Program-made: the position numbers and the translations under genes | In this document: positions 18,152 through 28,211 of the stretch, piece after piece | How the letters are laid out: each line of letters starts with the position of its first letter | Numbering within the stretch: position 1 is the stretch's first letter | Origin: Gammaproteobacteria bacterium | GTDB lineage: Bacteria > Pseudomonadota > Gammaproteobacteria > Diplorickettsiales > Diplorickettsiaceae | Length of the DNA stretch: 58,591 nucleotides | Reading direction: 5' to 3' | Assembly (NCBI GenBank): GCA_005877695.1 | Contig: VBOA01000007.1 | Coordinates: 1-58,591, forward strand | The notes under the pieces: generated by a model | Told to the model about the DNA's origin: nothing | The model's database searches: none | What the model saw: the letters and a program-made list of their open reading frames with translations, nothing else

Positions 18152-19465
18152 ATGAATAAAAAGCCCATTTTTACCGTAAAAGATATTAGCAAATCCTTTA
18201 AAAAAGCTGAGCAACAAGAATTATTAGTCCTGGATAAGGTGAATTTTCAACTTTATGAAGATGAGATTGTCGCACTATTAGGGAAATCAGGTTCAGGTAA
18301 ATCCACTTTACTACGTATCATTTCGGGTCTTTCTAATCCGAGCAGCGGCACAGTAACTTATCGAGAACAGATTGTAAATGGTCCTGTACAAGGTATGGCA
18401 ATGGTTTTTCAAAATTTTGCCCTCTTACCTTGGTTAACCGTTTTAGAAAATGTTGAATTAGGTCTCGAAGCTCTTCGGGTCCCTCGTGATGAACGTAGAA
18501 CAAGAGCTTTAAAAGCTATCGATATTATTGGCCTCGATGGGTTCGAGTCTGCTTATCCAAAAGAATTATCGGGTGGTATGCGACAACGTGTGGGGTTCGC
18601 ACGTGCACTCGTCATTAACCCAGATGTTTTATTAATGGATGAGCCCTTTTCAGCCTTGGATGTGCTCACTGCTGACAATCTTAAAAGCGATCTGCTTGAT
18701 TTATGGGAAGCTAAACAAACAGGTACGCGCGGAATTTTATTTGTAACACACAACATCGAAGAAGCTGTTTTGCTCGCAAATCGTGTCATTGTTTTTGATA
18801 GCGACCCAGGTAGTATACGAGCAGAATTGACTATTGATTTACCTTATCCTCGTACTGAGCAAAATCCTGAATTTCGAAAATATGTCGATCAAATATATTC
18901 CTTAATTACCCGTCAAATGGATGAACGCAAAAAATTGTTACTTAAAGAACAATTACCTCGTATCACTGATATAGGTTACCGTCTTCCTGATGCTGATATT
19001 TCAGAATTGACAGGTTTACTTGAAACTTTAGATCAAGTCGAATATCAAGGGCATGTGAGTTTACCTGAGCTTACTGAGTCACTACATTTAGATGTGGACG
19101 ATTTATTTCCATTAACCGAAGTATTGGATATTTTAGGTTTTGCTCATGTCAACAATGGAGAATTAATTTTAACCGCAGCTGGAAAATTATTTGCAAATGC
19201 CGATATCTTAGAGCGAAAGAAAATCTTTGCCGCTCATTTATTACGTTATGTACCCTTAGCAAAACATATTCGACAAGTTCTAGAAGAAAGACGCACAACC
19301 GGTCAACGTGCTTCAAGAGAACGTTTCTTAAATGAATTAGAAGATTATTTGAGTGAAAAAGAAGCTGAACGTGTTCTACGTACCGTGATTGATTGGGGTC
19401 GTTATGCAGAACTTTTCGCCTATGCAAATAATACAGGAATGCTAAGTTTAGAGAATCCGAATTAA
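18152..19465 (+). CDS. ABC transporter ATP-binding protein with C-terminal AAA-associated domain
   Basis: The 437-residue product has a complete NitT/TauT-type ATPase domain: Walker A LLGKSGSGKST (about 43-53), Q-loop VFQNFALLPWL, signature LSGGMRQRVGFARAL (about 139), Walker B LLMDEPFSALD and H-loop VTHNIEEA. Residues about 300-420 form an additional winged-helix-like region (the AAA-associated C-terminal domain seen in some of these ATPases), which may be a regulatory sensor. A strong AAGGAGGG site precedes the ATG. It partners the fused permease upstream. Confidence 0.88.
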   Translation: MNKKPIFTVKDISKSFKKAEQQELLVLDKVNFQLYEDEIVALLGKSGSGKSTLLRIISGLSNPSSGTVTYREQIVNGPVQGMAMVFQNFALLPWLTVLENVELGLEALRVPRDERRTRALKAIDIIGLDGFESAYPKELSGGMRQRVGFARALVINPDVLLMDEPFSALDVLTADNLKSDLLDLWEAKQTGTRGILFVTHNIEEAVLLANRVIVFDSDPGSIRAELTIDLPYPRTEQNPEFRKYVDQIYSLITRQMDERKKLLLKEQLPRITDIGYRLPDADISELTGLLETLDQVEYQGHVSLPELTESLHLDVDDLFPLTEVLDILGFAHVNNGELILTAAGKLFANADILERKKIFAAHLLRYVPLAKHIRQVLEERRTTGQRASRERFLNELEDYLSEKEAERVLRTVIDWGRYAELFAYANNTGMLSLENPN

Positions 19466-19497
19466 ACTAATAAAAATGGCACCAAAACAGAGTTTAA

Positions 19498-19538
19498 AGT
19501 GCTAGATTTGACTGAACACATAAATCAAATCTAGCACT
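19498..19538. repeat. perfect 14-bp inverted repeat after the ABC transporter operon
   Basis: AGTGCTAGATTTGA (19498-19511) is exactly complementary to TCAAATCTAGCACT (19525-19538), with a 13-base loop. It sits between the ATPase stop and kdsD. The stem is long enough for a transcription terminator, but no T-run follows on either strand, so factor-dependent termination, RNA stabilisation or a dispersed palindromic repeat are alternatives. Confidence 0.6.
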
Positions 19539-19594
19539 CAGGATTATTGAAAAGTAAACTATTCTAATTTTCTTTATAGTTAAAATTACAACCT

Positions 19595-20566
19595 ATGCAT
19601 ACTAAAAATTTTTCCGAATCCGCCCGAAAAGTAATTGAGATAGAAGGAAAAGCCATTTTGGGTTTATTAAATCAAATTGACTCGAATTTTGATCAGGCGT
19701 GCGAATTACTTTTAAATTGTCAAGGCCATGTCGTTGTCATCGGCATTGGTAAATCAGGCCATATTGGTAATAAAATTGCTGCTACCCTAGCCAGTACAGG
19801 AAGTCCCGCTTTTTTTATTCATGCAGCTGAAGCGAATCATGGTGATCTCGGCATGATTAATTCCAAAGATGTTGTCATTGCTATCTCTCATTCTGGAGAA
19901 ACTGATGAACTCATTAGTATTTTGCCTACACTCAAACTTCTCAATATTCCTTTTATACTCATGACTGGAAATCGTCATTCTACTTTAGCGCAACAAGCAA
20001 CCGTCACCATCCCCATTGCTATAATGCAAGAAGCCTGTCCTTTAGGCTTAGCTCCAACCTCTAGCAGTACAGCTGCTTTAGTTTTGGGCGACGCCCTAGC
20101 AATATCTCTACTTAATATGCGTAATTTCAGTAGTGATGATTTTGCTAAAGTACACCCAAAAGGACAATTAGGTCGACGTTTATTATTAAAAGTAGCTGAT
20201 ATTATGCATACTGGAGCAGCTATTCCAAACGTAAAATCTGGAACTCCTTTAACTCAAACTCTACTTGAAGTTTCACAGAAAAGGTTAGGGATGACTATAG
20301 TTACTGACAAAAATCAACATGTTTTAGGGATCTTTACTGATGGGGATCTTAGACGAGCAATAGATCAAGGATTAAATCTCCAAACCATCTTGGTAGACCA
20401 AGTAATGACCTCTAACTGTAAAACCATCAATAAAGATAAGCTAGCAGCTGAAGCATTACGAATGATGGAAATTAGTAAGATAACTACTTTAATTATTATG
20501 GATGAAGAGAAAAAACCTCTCGGCGTTGTGCATATTCATGATATTCTGAGCCAGAGAATCACTTAA
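19595..20566 (+). CDS. kdsD: D-arabinose 5-phosphate isomerase
   Basis: The 323-residue enzyme interconverts ribulose 5-phosphate and arabinose 5-phosphate, the first step to the LPS sugar Kdo. It has an N-terminal SIS domain (VIGIGKSGHIGNKIAATLASTGSPAFFIHAAEANHGDLG, described in short segments: IGKSGHIG and AEANHGDLG, residues 50-90), SHSGETDE and the LAPTSSSTA segment, then two CBS domains (about 205-320). It heads a conserved LPS cluster, but kdsC, the phosphatase usually following it, is absent; lptC begins 64 bases downstream. Confidence 0.93.
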   Translation: MHTKNFSESARKVIEIEGKAILGLLNQIDSNFDQACELLLNCQGHVVVIGIGKSGHIGNKIAATLASTGSPAFFIHAAEANHGDLGMINSKDVVIAISHSGETDELISILPTLKLLNIPFILMTGNRHSTLAQQATVTIPIAIMQEACPLGLAPTSSSTAALVLGDALAISLLNMRNFSSDDFAKVHPKGQLGRRLLLKVADIMHTGAAIPNVKSGTPLTQTLLEVSQKRLGMTIVTDKNQHVLGIFTDGDLRRAIDQGLNLQTILVDQVMTSNCKTINKDKLAAEALRMMEISKITTLIIMDEEKKPLGVVHIHDILSQRIT

Positions 20567-20630
20567 TAGTTTCTCGACAAGAAAAAAATTATAAGGTCCA
20601 TAACGAAAGCATTTTTAACTAGCGCAAGGT

Positions 20631-21200
20631 ATGTTTTCTAAAACGCTATTCATTAATCTTATTCTTATTTCACTAATTTTATTAGGGACATGGTATACCT
20701 GGTTACAACTAACCAGACCAATTAACCCTGGTATTACTGGAAACCAACCTGACGCCTATGCAACTAAAGTCATAATCAATCATATAGACGAGTCAGGCAA
20801 TCTTTATGATCAATTAAAAACTCCCCTATCAGTGCATTATCCATTAGATGATAGTATTTCACTCGCTACACCCATTTTCACTTTATTTTTAAAAAATAAA
20901 GAATCTTGGCAACTTTCATCTCATTATGGCAAACTGAAAGGTGGTAAAGATCTTTTACAGCTTTGGGATAATGTCAAACTTGAACAAAAACAAGGATCTG
21001 CGAATAAAACAATTTCAACACTAACGACATCCAGTTTAAACATTCATCTTAAAGAAAAAATTGCTGAAACATCCTCACCGGTAGTAATAAGACAAATAAA
21101 TCAAGAGATAGATGCCGTAGGACTCCATGCTAATTTTAATACGAAAACAATTCAACTTTTATCTCAAGTAAAAGGGCAACTCAAACCTGTAAAAAAGTAA
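20631..21200 (+). CDS. lptC: LPS export ABC transporter periplasmic protein LptC
   Basis: The 189-residue product has one N-terminal membrane anchor (about residues 5-25) and a periplasmic beta-jellyroll-like region, as in LptC, which receives lipopolysaccharide from LptBFG and passes it to LptA. Sequence conservation in LptC is low; the call rests on size, topology, segments such as HYGKLKGGKDLLQLWDNVKL typical of the fold, and position before lptA and lptB. Its stop abuts the lptA region. Confidence 0.85.
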   Translation: MFSKTLFINLILISLILLGTWYTWLQLTRPINPGITGNQPDAYATKVIINHIDESGNLYDQLKTPLSVHYPLDDSISLATPIFTLFLKNKESWQLSSHYGKLKGGKDLLQLWDNVKLEQKQGSANKTISTLTTSSLNIHLKEKIAETSSPVVIRQINQEIDAVGLHANFNTKTIQLLSQVKGQLKPVKK

Positions 21201-21212
21201 ATGGGGTTTAAG

Positions 21213-21749
21213 ATGCGGATTCAAAATCACTTGAAAAAAAAACCTTTTAAAATAAATAAAGGCTATTTATTATGCCTAATAATTAGTATCCTTTCTAGCT
21301 TTGCATATGCTCAGCCAAAAAATTTGGTACAAACTATTTATTTCGAATCAGATAGCTTGTCATATAATAGTGAAAAAAAATTGGGCATCTATCAGGGACA
21401 TATTAAGTTAACTCAAGGAACTGGTGTTCTCACAGCAGACTATGCCACCAGCTATTCTGACCAAATGGGTCAAATCACCAAAGTGGTCGCTATTGGTAAT
21501 CCTGCTCGTTATCGAGCACTCATATTCCCAAATCAACCTAAGTTAATTGCTACTGGAAATACGATCTATTATTATCCTCAGAAAGATTGGTTAGAAGCTG
21601 TAGGTAATGCTGAAATTATACAAGGAAAAAATCATTTCAAAGGGCCGCAAATTAACTATGATTTTAAAAAGAAAACTGTTGGTTCCCCTATCTCAAAAGT
21701 AGGGCACACTCAAATACTAATCGCCCCATTGCAAACCGTTCACTCATGA
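21213..21749 (+). CDS. lptA: LPS transport periplasmic protein LptA
   Basis: The 178-residue product has a signal peptide ending SSFAYA and an OstA-like beta-jellyroll: [27 protein letters not shown] followed by VLTADYA (read as separate strands) and [24 protein letters not shown]. LptA forms the periplasmic bridge carrying LPS to the outer membrane. I chose the ATG at 21213, with GGGG 6 bases upstream, over the ATG at 21201 directly after lptC. The stop overlaps the lptB start by four bases. Confidence 0.9.
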   Translation: MRIQNHLKKKPFKINKGYLLCLIISILSSFAYAQPKNLVQTIYFESDSLSYNSEKKLGIYQGHIKLTQGTGVLTADYATSYSDQMGQITKVVAIGNPARYRALIFPNQPKLIATGNTIYYYPQKDWLEAVGNAEIIQGKNHFKGPQINYDFKKKTVGSPISKVGHTQILIAPLQTVHS

Positions 21750-22471
21750 GTAAATTACACGCCATCAATTTAGCCAAACGCTATCATTCTCGCATTGTTG
21801 TCAAAAATGTTTCTTTAGAACTAGAAACCGGCGAAGTAGTCGGATTATTAGGTCCTAATGGCGCTGGAAAAACCACAAGCTTCTATTTGATAGTAGGCCT
21901 CATTGAAAGTACCCAGGGTAAAATTCTATTAGATAGTCATAATATTACTCATTTGCCAATGCATGCCCGTGCCAAAGCAGGTATCGGTTATTTACCCCAG
22001 GAACCTTCAATATTCCGTAAATTATCTGTTTCAGATAATATTCTTGCTATACTTCAATTACGTAAAGATCTTTCAAAAGAACAGCGTAAACAGCACCTCG
22101 AAAATCTTCTGCATGAATTCCATATTACTCATATTCGCGATACGTTGGGAATTAGCTTATCCGGAGGAGAACGTCGACGAGTAGAAATTGCTCGCGCTCT
22201 GGCCATGGAACCCAAGTTCATGTTATTAGATGAACCTTTTGCTGGAATTGATCCTATTTCTGTTATTGATATTAAGCGCATGATTATTCACCTAAGTCGG
22301 CGCGGTATTGGGGTTTTAATCACCGATCATAATGTTCGAGAAACTCTTACGATTTGTAAACGAGCATACATAGTAAGTGAGGGGGAAACTATTTATGTAG
22401 GCACTCCCAAAGAAGTGCTGAATAATCAACGTGTCAGAGAAGTCTATTTAGGTCATGAATTCGATTTATAA
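21746..22471 (+). CDS. lptB: LPS export ABC transporter ATP-binding protein LptB
   Basis: A 241-residue ATPase powering LPS extraction from the inner membrane. Walker [13 protein letters not shown] (about 36-47), the family hallmark [21 protein letters not shown] region (Q-loop QEPSIFR), signature [15 protein letters not shown], Walker [14 protein letters not shown] and H-loop [10 protein letters not shown] are all present. It is coupled to lptA by an ATGA overlap. The rpoN gene that commonly follows lptB in gammaproteobacteria is absent. Confidence 0.96.
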   Translation: MSKLHAINLAKRYHSRIVVKNVSLELETGEVVGLLGPNGAGKTTSFYLIVGLIESTQGKILLDSHNITHLPMHARAKAGIGYLPQEPSIFRKLSVSDNILAILQLRKDLSKEQRKQHLENLLHEFHITHIRDTLGISLSGGERRRVEIARALAMEPKFMLLDEPFAGIDPISVIDIKRMIIHLSRRGIGVLITDHNVRETLTICKRAYIVSEGETIYVGTPKEVLNNQRVREVYLGHEFDL

Positions 22472-22621
22472 GTCACAAGTCTAGGCAAATAAATTGTTTA
22501 AATTTTGCTCATATTTTCTTATAAAACCAATTTCAACATTATTTTGTCCTGAAAAAACCTACAGGTTTAAAAAATGCTCCAATAAAGTAGGTGGCGCTCC
22601 ACTTTATAGCTCAATCTAAGG

Positions 22622-22627
22622 TATAAT
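22622..22627 (+). promoter_or_regulatory. perfect -10 box upstream of hpf
   Basis: TATAAT lies 59 bases before the hpf start in the 215-base lptB-hpf spacer. No convincing -35 hexamer is found at 16-18 bases spacing. It suggests hpf and perhaps purB have their own promoter, as expected after loss of rpoN. Confidence 0.35.
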
Positions 22628-22686
22628 CACACGATGTTATTTAAGAATAATATCAAAGACTATACATTAAAAATATAGAGGGTCTA

Positions 22687-23022
22687 ATGCAAATTACTAT
22701 TACAGATGATGGTATTAAAGTTACGGACGCTTTAAAACACTATATACTTGATAAATTCAAACGATTGGAGCGTATAACTCATAAAACTACAGCCATACAT
22801 ATCACCTTAAGCATAGAAAACTTAGACCAAGTGGCTAAAGCCCTAGTTCATACCCATGGTACTGAATTTTATGCAAGTTCTGAAAATGAAAGTCTATATC
22901 CTGCAATTGACGATTTAATTGACAAAATTGAACTTCAAATTAATAAACATAAGCAAAAAATAAAAGAAAAAAGACATGATAGATCCGAAAAATATGGTCC
23001 AGAAGAATCTAAAGAACTGTAA
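22687..23022 (+). CDS. hpf: ribosome hibernation promoting factor
   Basis: The 111-residue protein matches the short HPF/YfiA (RaiA-fold) family: MQITITDDGIKVTDALKHYI at the start, the KFKRLERI segment, AIDDLIDKIELQINKHK, and a lysine/arginine-rich tail. It binds the decoding centre of idle ribosomes. An AGAGGGT site lies just before the ATG. Its position after the lpt genes is the usual gammaproteobacterial one, minus rpoN; ptsN and rapZ do not follow. Confidence 0.92.
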   Translation: MQITITDDGIKVTDALKHYILDKFKRLERITHKTTAIHITLSIENLDQVAKALVHTHGTEFYASSENESLYPAIDDLIDKIELQINKHKQKIKEKRHDRSEKYGPEESKEL

Positions 23023-23046
23023 ATAAACTTATAGGGGTCTTTCCTT

Positions 23047-24417
23047 GTGCAACTCAATCCTTTAACCGCAATTTCTCCTATTGATGGTCGGTATTCAGAT
23101 AAAACTACTGATTTGCGTCCTTTATGTAGCGAATATGGTTTATTTTATTTTAGAGTCTTCATTGAAATACGTTGGCTGCAAGCACTTGCTGAAAATTCTT
23201 CCATCAAGGAAATTCCTGCATTTTCTCCAACAACTCAGCAACAATTGAATCAAATTATTGAAAATTTTAATTTGGAGGATGCTGAAAGAATTAAAACACT
23301 AGAAAAAACAACACGACATGATATCAAAGCCGTTGAATATTTTTTAAAAGAGAAATTAGCTAAAAATCCACAATTAGAACCGATTCTAGAATTTATACAT
23401 TTTGGCTGTACGTCTGATGATATTAATAATTTAGCCTATGCTTTAATGCTTAAAGAGGTACGAGCTCAACATTTACTTCCTGCAATACAACAACTTATAG
23501 ATTATTTAAAAAGATTTTCTCTTCACTATGCGACTCATGCAATGCTGGGCCGGACACACGGTCAAGCAGCTGTACCCACCACCATGGGAAAAGAATTTGC
23601 GATTTTTACTCAACGTTTAATCGCACAGAAAAAAATTTTCACTGCAGTAAAAATAGTCGGAAAATTTAATGGTGCGATTGGTAATTACAATGCTCTTCGA
23701 ATTGCTTATCCTGACATTAATTGGCCTGAGTTTTGTAAAAAATTTGTTACTAGCCTAAATTTAGAATGGAATGCTTATACCACTCAGATTGAACCTCATG
23801 ACTATATTGCAGAATATTGCGATAGTTTAAAACGAATTAACAATATATTAATTAATCTAGCCGCTGATTGTTGGGGTTATATTTCTTTAGGGTATTTCAA
23901 ACAAAAAATTAAAAGGGGAGAAATTGGCTCTTCTACTATGCCCCATAAAATTAATCCTATAGATTTCGAAAATGCGGAAGGAAATTTTAATTTAGCTAAT
24001 AGCTTCTATCTACATTTTTCAAGTACATTACCCATCTCACGATGGCAACGAGATTTACGCGACTCTACGCTATTGCGAAATCTTGGCACAGCATTTGCAT
24101 ATAATTTAGTGGCTTATAAAAGTTTGTATTGTGGTTTAGAAAAAATTTCTATTGATGACACAAAATTACTTGAAGATCTTAATCAACACTGGGAAATTTT
24201 GGCAGAAGCCATACAAACCTTATTAAGACGTTATGCAACCGAAATGCCTTACGAACAATTGAAAATTTTAACCCAAGGCAAAAAACTTAATCAAGAAATC
24301 CTGCATCAATTTATAAACGATCTAAAAATATCTGATGATATTAAACAAAAATTATTCGAATTATCACCAACAAATTATTTAGGCTATGCATCTGAGCTAG
24401 CACAGCAACTCAAATGA
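23047..24417 (+). CDS. purB: adenylosuccinate lyase
   Basis: The 456-residue cytoplasmic enzyme acts twice in purine synthesis, splitting SAICAR and adenylosuccinate with release of fumarate. The lyase signature GEIGSSTMPHKINPIDFENAEG (key SSTMPHKINP) is near residue 300, with TRHDIKAVEY and the catalytic-histidine segment MLGRTHGQAAVPTT. It is the E. coli-like subgroup. The start is GTG at 23047 with AGGGG upstream; 24 bases separate it from hpf. A hairpin spans its stop codon. Confidence 0.95.
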   Translation: MQLNPLTAISPIDGRYSDKTTDLRPLCSEYGLFYFRVFIEIRWLQALAENSSIKEIPAFSPTTQQQLNQIIENFNLEDAERIKTLEKTTRHDIKAVEYFLKEKLAKNPQLEPILEFIHFGCTSDDINNLAYALMLKEVRAQHLLPAIQQLIDYLKRFSLHYATHAMLGRTHGQAAVPTTMGKEFAIFTQRLIAQKKIFTAVKIVGKFNGAIGNYNALRIAYPDINWPEFCKKFVTSLNLEWNAYTTQIEPHDYIAEYCDSLKRINNILINLAADCWGYISLGYFKQKIKRGEIGSSTMPHKINPIDFENAEGNFNLANSFYLHFSSTLPISRWQRDLRDSTLLRNLGTAFAYNLVAYKSLYCGLEKISIDDTKLLEDLNQHWEILAEAIQTLLRRYATEMPYEQLKILTQGKKLNQEILHQFINDLKISDDIKQKLFELSPTNYLGYASELAQQLK

Positions 24418-24428
24418 CTTGAGTTGCT
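24404..24428. terminator. hairpin across the purB stop codon
   Basis: AGCAACTCAA (24404-24413) is perfectly complementary to TTGAGTTGCT (24419-24428), leaving a 5-base loop that contains most of the stop codon region. The compact 10-bp stem suggests transcription termination or 3'-end protection. The run after it (TAACTATTTG) is only weakly T-rich, so intrinsic termination is uncertain. Confidence 0.5.
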
Positions 24429-24553
24429 TAACTATTTGACTAAAAAGGAAATTATAATTTTTTTATTAATTCAATCTAAAATTTAAATCTCACTTAATTC
24501 AAACATTTGAAATAATTAAATAATATTCTAGGGACATTTGACTAGGAATCCTT

Positions 24554-25222
24554 ATGAAAATGGACTTAACAAACAAATTATTTAATTTTTTTTTTAAATG
24601 GTTAAATAAAGAAGTAGAGCCTCTACAAACTATTCCTTTAAGTGATTTTAATAAACTTCGTTATGAACTGCGCACTTGTGATGTTTTATTAATAGAAGGT
24701 CGCAATCGCATCAGTCAAATGATTAAAGTCATTACGCGTAGTTCCTGGTCACATGCTGCTTTGTATATTGGTCGTTTATACGACATTGAAGATAAAAATA
24801 TGCAAAAAAGAATTACTGAATTTTATTCAGGTGATCCTAACGAACAGCTAGTATTTGAAAGTTTATTAGAAAAAGGGTCTTTAATCTCTCCATTAAAAAA
24901 ATATGAAAAAGAGCATGTTCGCATTTGCCGCCCACGCAATATTTCTTATCAAGAAGGACAAAAAATCATTAACTTCGCTATAAAAAAATTAGGCATAGAA
25001 TATGATTTTAGATTAATTTTTGACTTAGGACGTTTTTTAATGCCTTGGCCACTTTTACCACGTAGGTGGCATTCTACAATATTTAACTACAAACCAGGAA
25101 TGAGAACCAAAGAAAGTTGTTCTTCTTTACTTGCTGAAGCTTTCCAATCAGTAAATTTTCCAATACTCCCAATAATAAAAAATGTTGGTGAAAATACTAA
25201 AGTTTATAAAAGTAACCCCTGA
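24554..25222 (+). CDS. YiiX/YebB-like permuted NlpC/P60 (papain-like) hydrolase
   Basis: The 222-residue product resembles the permuted NlpC/P60 group: LIEGRNRISQMIKVITRSSWSHAALYIG supplies the histidine (SWSHAALYIG, near residue 74) at the N-terminal side, and ESCSSLLAEAFQ the likely nucleophile cysteine near residue 195. In permuted members His precedes Cys, as here. Substrates in the family are thioesters, amides or lipids rather than always peptidoglycan. No signal peptide is seen; the first 20 residues are aromatic and could be an amphipathic membrane contact. Related proteins occur in Legionella. Function is unknown. Confidence 0.7.
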   Translation: MKMDLTNKLFNFFFKWLNKEVEPLQTIPLSDFNKLRYELRTCDVLLIEGRNRISQMIKVITRSSWSHAALYIGRLYDIEDKNMQKRITEFYSGDPNEQLVFESLLEKGSLISPLKKYEKEHVRICRPRNISYQEGQKIINFAIKKLGIEYDFRLIFDLGRFLMPWPLLPRRWHSTIFNYKPGMRTKESCSSLLAEAFQSVNFPILPIIKNVGENTKVYKSNP

Positions 25223-25336
25223 CTCTATTCACCGCGCGATTTTGATTACTCTCCCTATTTTGATATCATCAAATACCCTATGTACTCTACTCTTACTAAT
25301 GATCGAAAATTCAGCGAAAAATTAAATTAATAATAA

Positions 25337-27931
25337 TTATTTCTTTTTAGTTTTCTTCGAAGTTAACTTCATTTTTCCTTCAGTATAATCCACAAAAACC
25401 TTGTCTCCAGGTAAGAATTTTTCTTCAAGCATATCTTTGGCAATCGGATTTTCCAATTCTTGCTGTATAGTACGTTTCAGGGGTCGAGCTCCATAAATAG
25501 GGTCGTACCCCATTTTAGCAATATGATCTATTGCAGCTTCACTCACTTCTAATTGTAAATCTCGATCCTTTAGGCGTTGCTGTAATTGTTGCAATTGAAT
25601 TTCTGTAATAGCATGGATCTGCTTTTGATTTAAGGCATGAAATACCACAACTTCATCAATTCGATTAATAAATTCTGGACGAAAATGTTGCGAAATAATA
25701 TCCATTAACGTACTTTTTAATGCGGTATAATCCTTTTTTGATGTTAACTCTTGAATAATTTGCGAACCTAAATTAGAGGTCATCACTATAACAGTATTAC
25801 GAAAATCCACTGTACGCCCATGTCCATCAGTTAAGCGTCCATCATCTAATACTTGCAATAAAATATTAAACACGTCCGCATGCGCTTTTTCAATTTCGTC
25901 CAGAAGAACAACTGAATAAGGTTTCCGACGAACTGCTTCTGTAAGATAACCTCCTTCTTCATAGCCGACATATCCTGGAGGTGCTCCGACTAGACGGGCA
26001 ACAGAATGTTTTTCCATAAACTCCGACATATCTAAGCGTACCATCGCATCGTCAGAATCAAATAAAAATCCTGCTAAGGCTTTGCAAACTTCGGTTTTGC
26101 CAACACCCGTCGGTCCTGAAAAAATAAACGATCCTATTGGCCGTTTAGGATCTGACAAACCCGCACGGGACCGTCGAATAGCATTTGCCACAACCGTAAT
26201 CGCTTCATTTTGTCCAATGACACGCCGATGCAATGCATCTTCCATATGTAATAATTTTTCTCGTTCACCTTCCAACATCTTAGCAACGGGTATACCTGTC
26301 CATTGCGAAACAATTTCTGCAATTTCTTTCTCACTCACTTTATTACGTACTAAATGAGCCTCTTTTTTTTCTGTCTTCTGAGCAGCCAATAATCTTTTTT
26401 CTAATGCAGGAATATGACCGTATTGTAACTCGGACATTCGATTTAGATCCCCAGCTCGACGGGCTTTTTCTAACTCAAATTGAGCCTTTTCAAGCTCACT
26501 TTTAATTTTTTGTTCCCCTTGCAGGGTGGCTTTTTCAGCTTTCCAAAGCTCATTAAGATCAGCATATTTTTTGGATAACTCGGTAATTTCATTTTCTAAA
26601 TTTTCCAATCTTATCTTAGAAGATTCATCCGTTTCTTTTTTTAAGGCTTCTCGTTCAATCTTCAATTGGATTAATCGTCTATCTAAGCGATCCAATTTTT
26701 CAGGCTTAGAATCAATTTCAATTCTGATCCGACTGGCAGCTTCATCAATAAGATCTATGGCTTTATCAGGTAAATTTCTATCAGAAATATAACGATGGGA
26801 CAAAGTAGCCGCTGCAACGATAGCAGAATCCATAATTTCTACACCATGGTGAATCTCATAACGTTGTTTTAAACCACGTAAAATGGCTATAGTATCGTCA
26901 ACACTCGGCTCGTCTACTAAAATTTTTTGAAATCGGCGTTCTAATGCAGCATCTTTTTCAATGTAATTCCTATATTCATTTAAAGTAGTCGCTCCAATAC
27001 AATGTAACTGGCCTCTTGCTAAAGCAGGTTTTAACATATTTCCAGCATCCATAGCCCCTTCTGCTTTTCCAGCGCCCACCATGGTATGCAACTCGTCTAT
27101 AAATAAAATAATTTGTCCTTCTTGTTTTGACAGCTCATTTAAAATCGCTTTTAGCCGTTCTTCAAATTCTCCGCGGTATTTAGCCCCAGCTATCAATGAA
27201 CCTATATCTAAAGCCAATAAACGCTTGTTTCTTAATCCTTCTGGAACTTCATGATTAACAATACGTAGCGCAAGTCCTTCCACTACAGCAGTTTTACCCA
27301 CACCCGGCTCACCAATAAGCACGGGATTATTTTTAGTTCGTCTTTGTAGCACTTGAATAGTCCGACGAATCACATCATCACGACCAATAACTGGATCGAG
27401 CTTTCCTTGGGATGCCTGAGCCGTTAAATCAATAGTATATTTTTCCAAAGCACCGCGACGACCTTCTGCTTCGGGATCATTCACTGCCTCTCCACCTCTT
27501 ATGTCTTTTATTGCTTGTTCAAGTAATCCTTTGTTAGCACCGGCTTTTCTTAACAATTCACCCAAAATATTTTTATCATCTATAGCTGCAAGCACAAATA
27601 ATTCGCTTGATAAATATTCATCTTTTTGTTGCTGGGCGAGCTTATCGCATACATTCAATAAGCGTACAAGGTCATTAGAAGGGTAAATTTCTCCTGGAGA
27701 AGCAGTTTGAACTTTAGGCAAACGCGCAATTGCTTCATCCAAACCTTCCATTAATTGATTTAAATTAACATTAGTTTTACTCAATAAAGGTCTGACAGTG
27801 CCATTCTCTTGCTGCAATAAAGCAAGCATTAAATGTATGGGCTCAATAAAAGCATTATCCCGCCCGATTGCAAGAGATTGAGACTCAGCTAAAGCATTTT
27901 GAAATTGGCTAGTTAATTTATTTAGGCTCAT
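25337..27931 (-). CDS. clpB: ClpB disaggregase
   Basis: The 864-residue AAA+ chaperone solubilises aggregated protein with DnaK. Domains in order: N-terminal Clp repeat domain (1-145), first ATPase with Walker A GEPGVGKT (about 205-212) and [12 protein letters not shown], the coiled-coil middle domain (about 410-530), and second ATPase with [10 protein letters not shown] (about 605-612) and [11 protein letters not shown]. The end has the usual [10 protein letters not shown] sensor-2 motif. The ATG has an AGGGA site. A CTTGAT upstream might be part of a heat-shock promoter, but no convincing -10 partner was found. Confidence 0.97.
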   Translation of the reverse strand: MSLNKLTSQFQNALAESQSLAIGRDNAFIEPIHLMLALLQQENGTVRPLLSKTNVNLNQLMEGLDEAIARLPKVQTASPGEIYPSNDLVRLLNVCDKLAQQQKDEYLSSELFVLAAIDDKNILGELLRKAGANKGLLEQAIKDIRGGEAVNDPEAEGRRGALEKYTIDLTAQASQGKLDPVIGRDDVIRRTIQVLQRRTKNNPVLIGEPGVGKTAVVEGLALRIVNHEVPEGLRNKRLLALDIGSLIAGAKYRGEFEERLKAILNELSKQEGQIILFIDELHTMVGAGKAEGAMDAGNMLKPALARGQLHCIGATTLNEYRNYIEKDAALERRFQKILVDEPSVDDTIAILRGLKQRYEIHHGVEIMDSAIVAAATLSHRYISDRNLPDKAIDLIDEAASRIRIEIDSKPEKLDRLDRRLIQLKIEREALKKETDESSKIRLENLENEITELSKKYADLNELWKAEKATLQGEQKIKSELEKAQFELEKARRAGDLNRMSELQYGHIPALEKRLLAAQKTEKKEAHLVRNKVSEKEIAEIVSQWTGIPVAKMLEGEREKLLHMEDALHRRVIGQNEAITVVANAIRRSRAGLSDPKRPIGSFIFSGPTGVGKTEVCKALAGFLFDSDDAMVRLDMSEFMEKHSVARLVGAPPGYVGYEEGGYLTEAVRRKPYSVVLLDEIEKAHADVFNILLQVLDDGRLTDGHGRTVDFRNTVIVMTSNLGSQIIQELTSKKDYTALKSTLMDIISQHFRPEFINRIDEVVVFHALNQKQIHAITEIQLQQLQQRLKDRDLQLEVSEAAIDHIAKMGYDPIYGARPLKRTIQQELENPIAKDMLEEKFLPGDKVFVDYTEGKMKLTSKKTKKK

Positions 27932-28211
27932 ATTTCCCTCCAGTTGGCATTTATCTCGATTTTTACAAATAGTTTAGTCTAATTAGAAAAAATCAAGTCA
28001 ATTCTGGTCAAAAACCTTTAATAATTCATATTTTCGACAATTTAAGCATAAATTTAGCTCTCTAAAAATTATACATCATGAGTATATAGTGGGGATGTAA
28101 CAATCGAAATATAACAATTAAATTGGTAATTTCAGCCCAAATATGTTCCGACCTGAAAAAAAGAGGTAAACTAAGCAAATTTCTTATTTCAAAAAATTAA
28201 TAAGGTGTTAC

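Noticed and set aside
25337..27931. Several plus- and minus-frame ORFs of 60-90 codons inside clpB
   Set aside because: All are shadows of the clpB frame, with serine- or leucine-rich composition expected from antisense reading.
27932..28211. Heat-shock (sigma-32) promoter for clpB
   Set aside because: A CTTGAT exists upstream, but no CCCCAT-like -10 at the right spacing; too weak to list.
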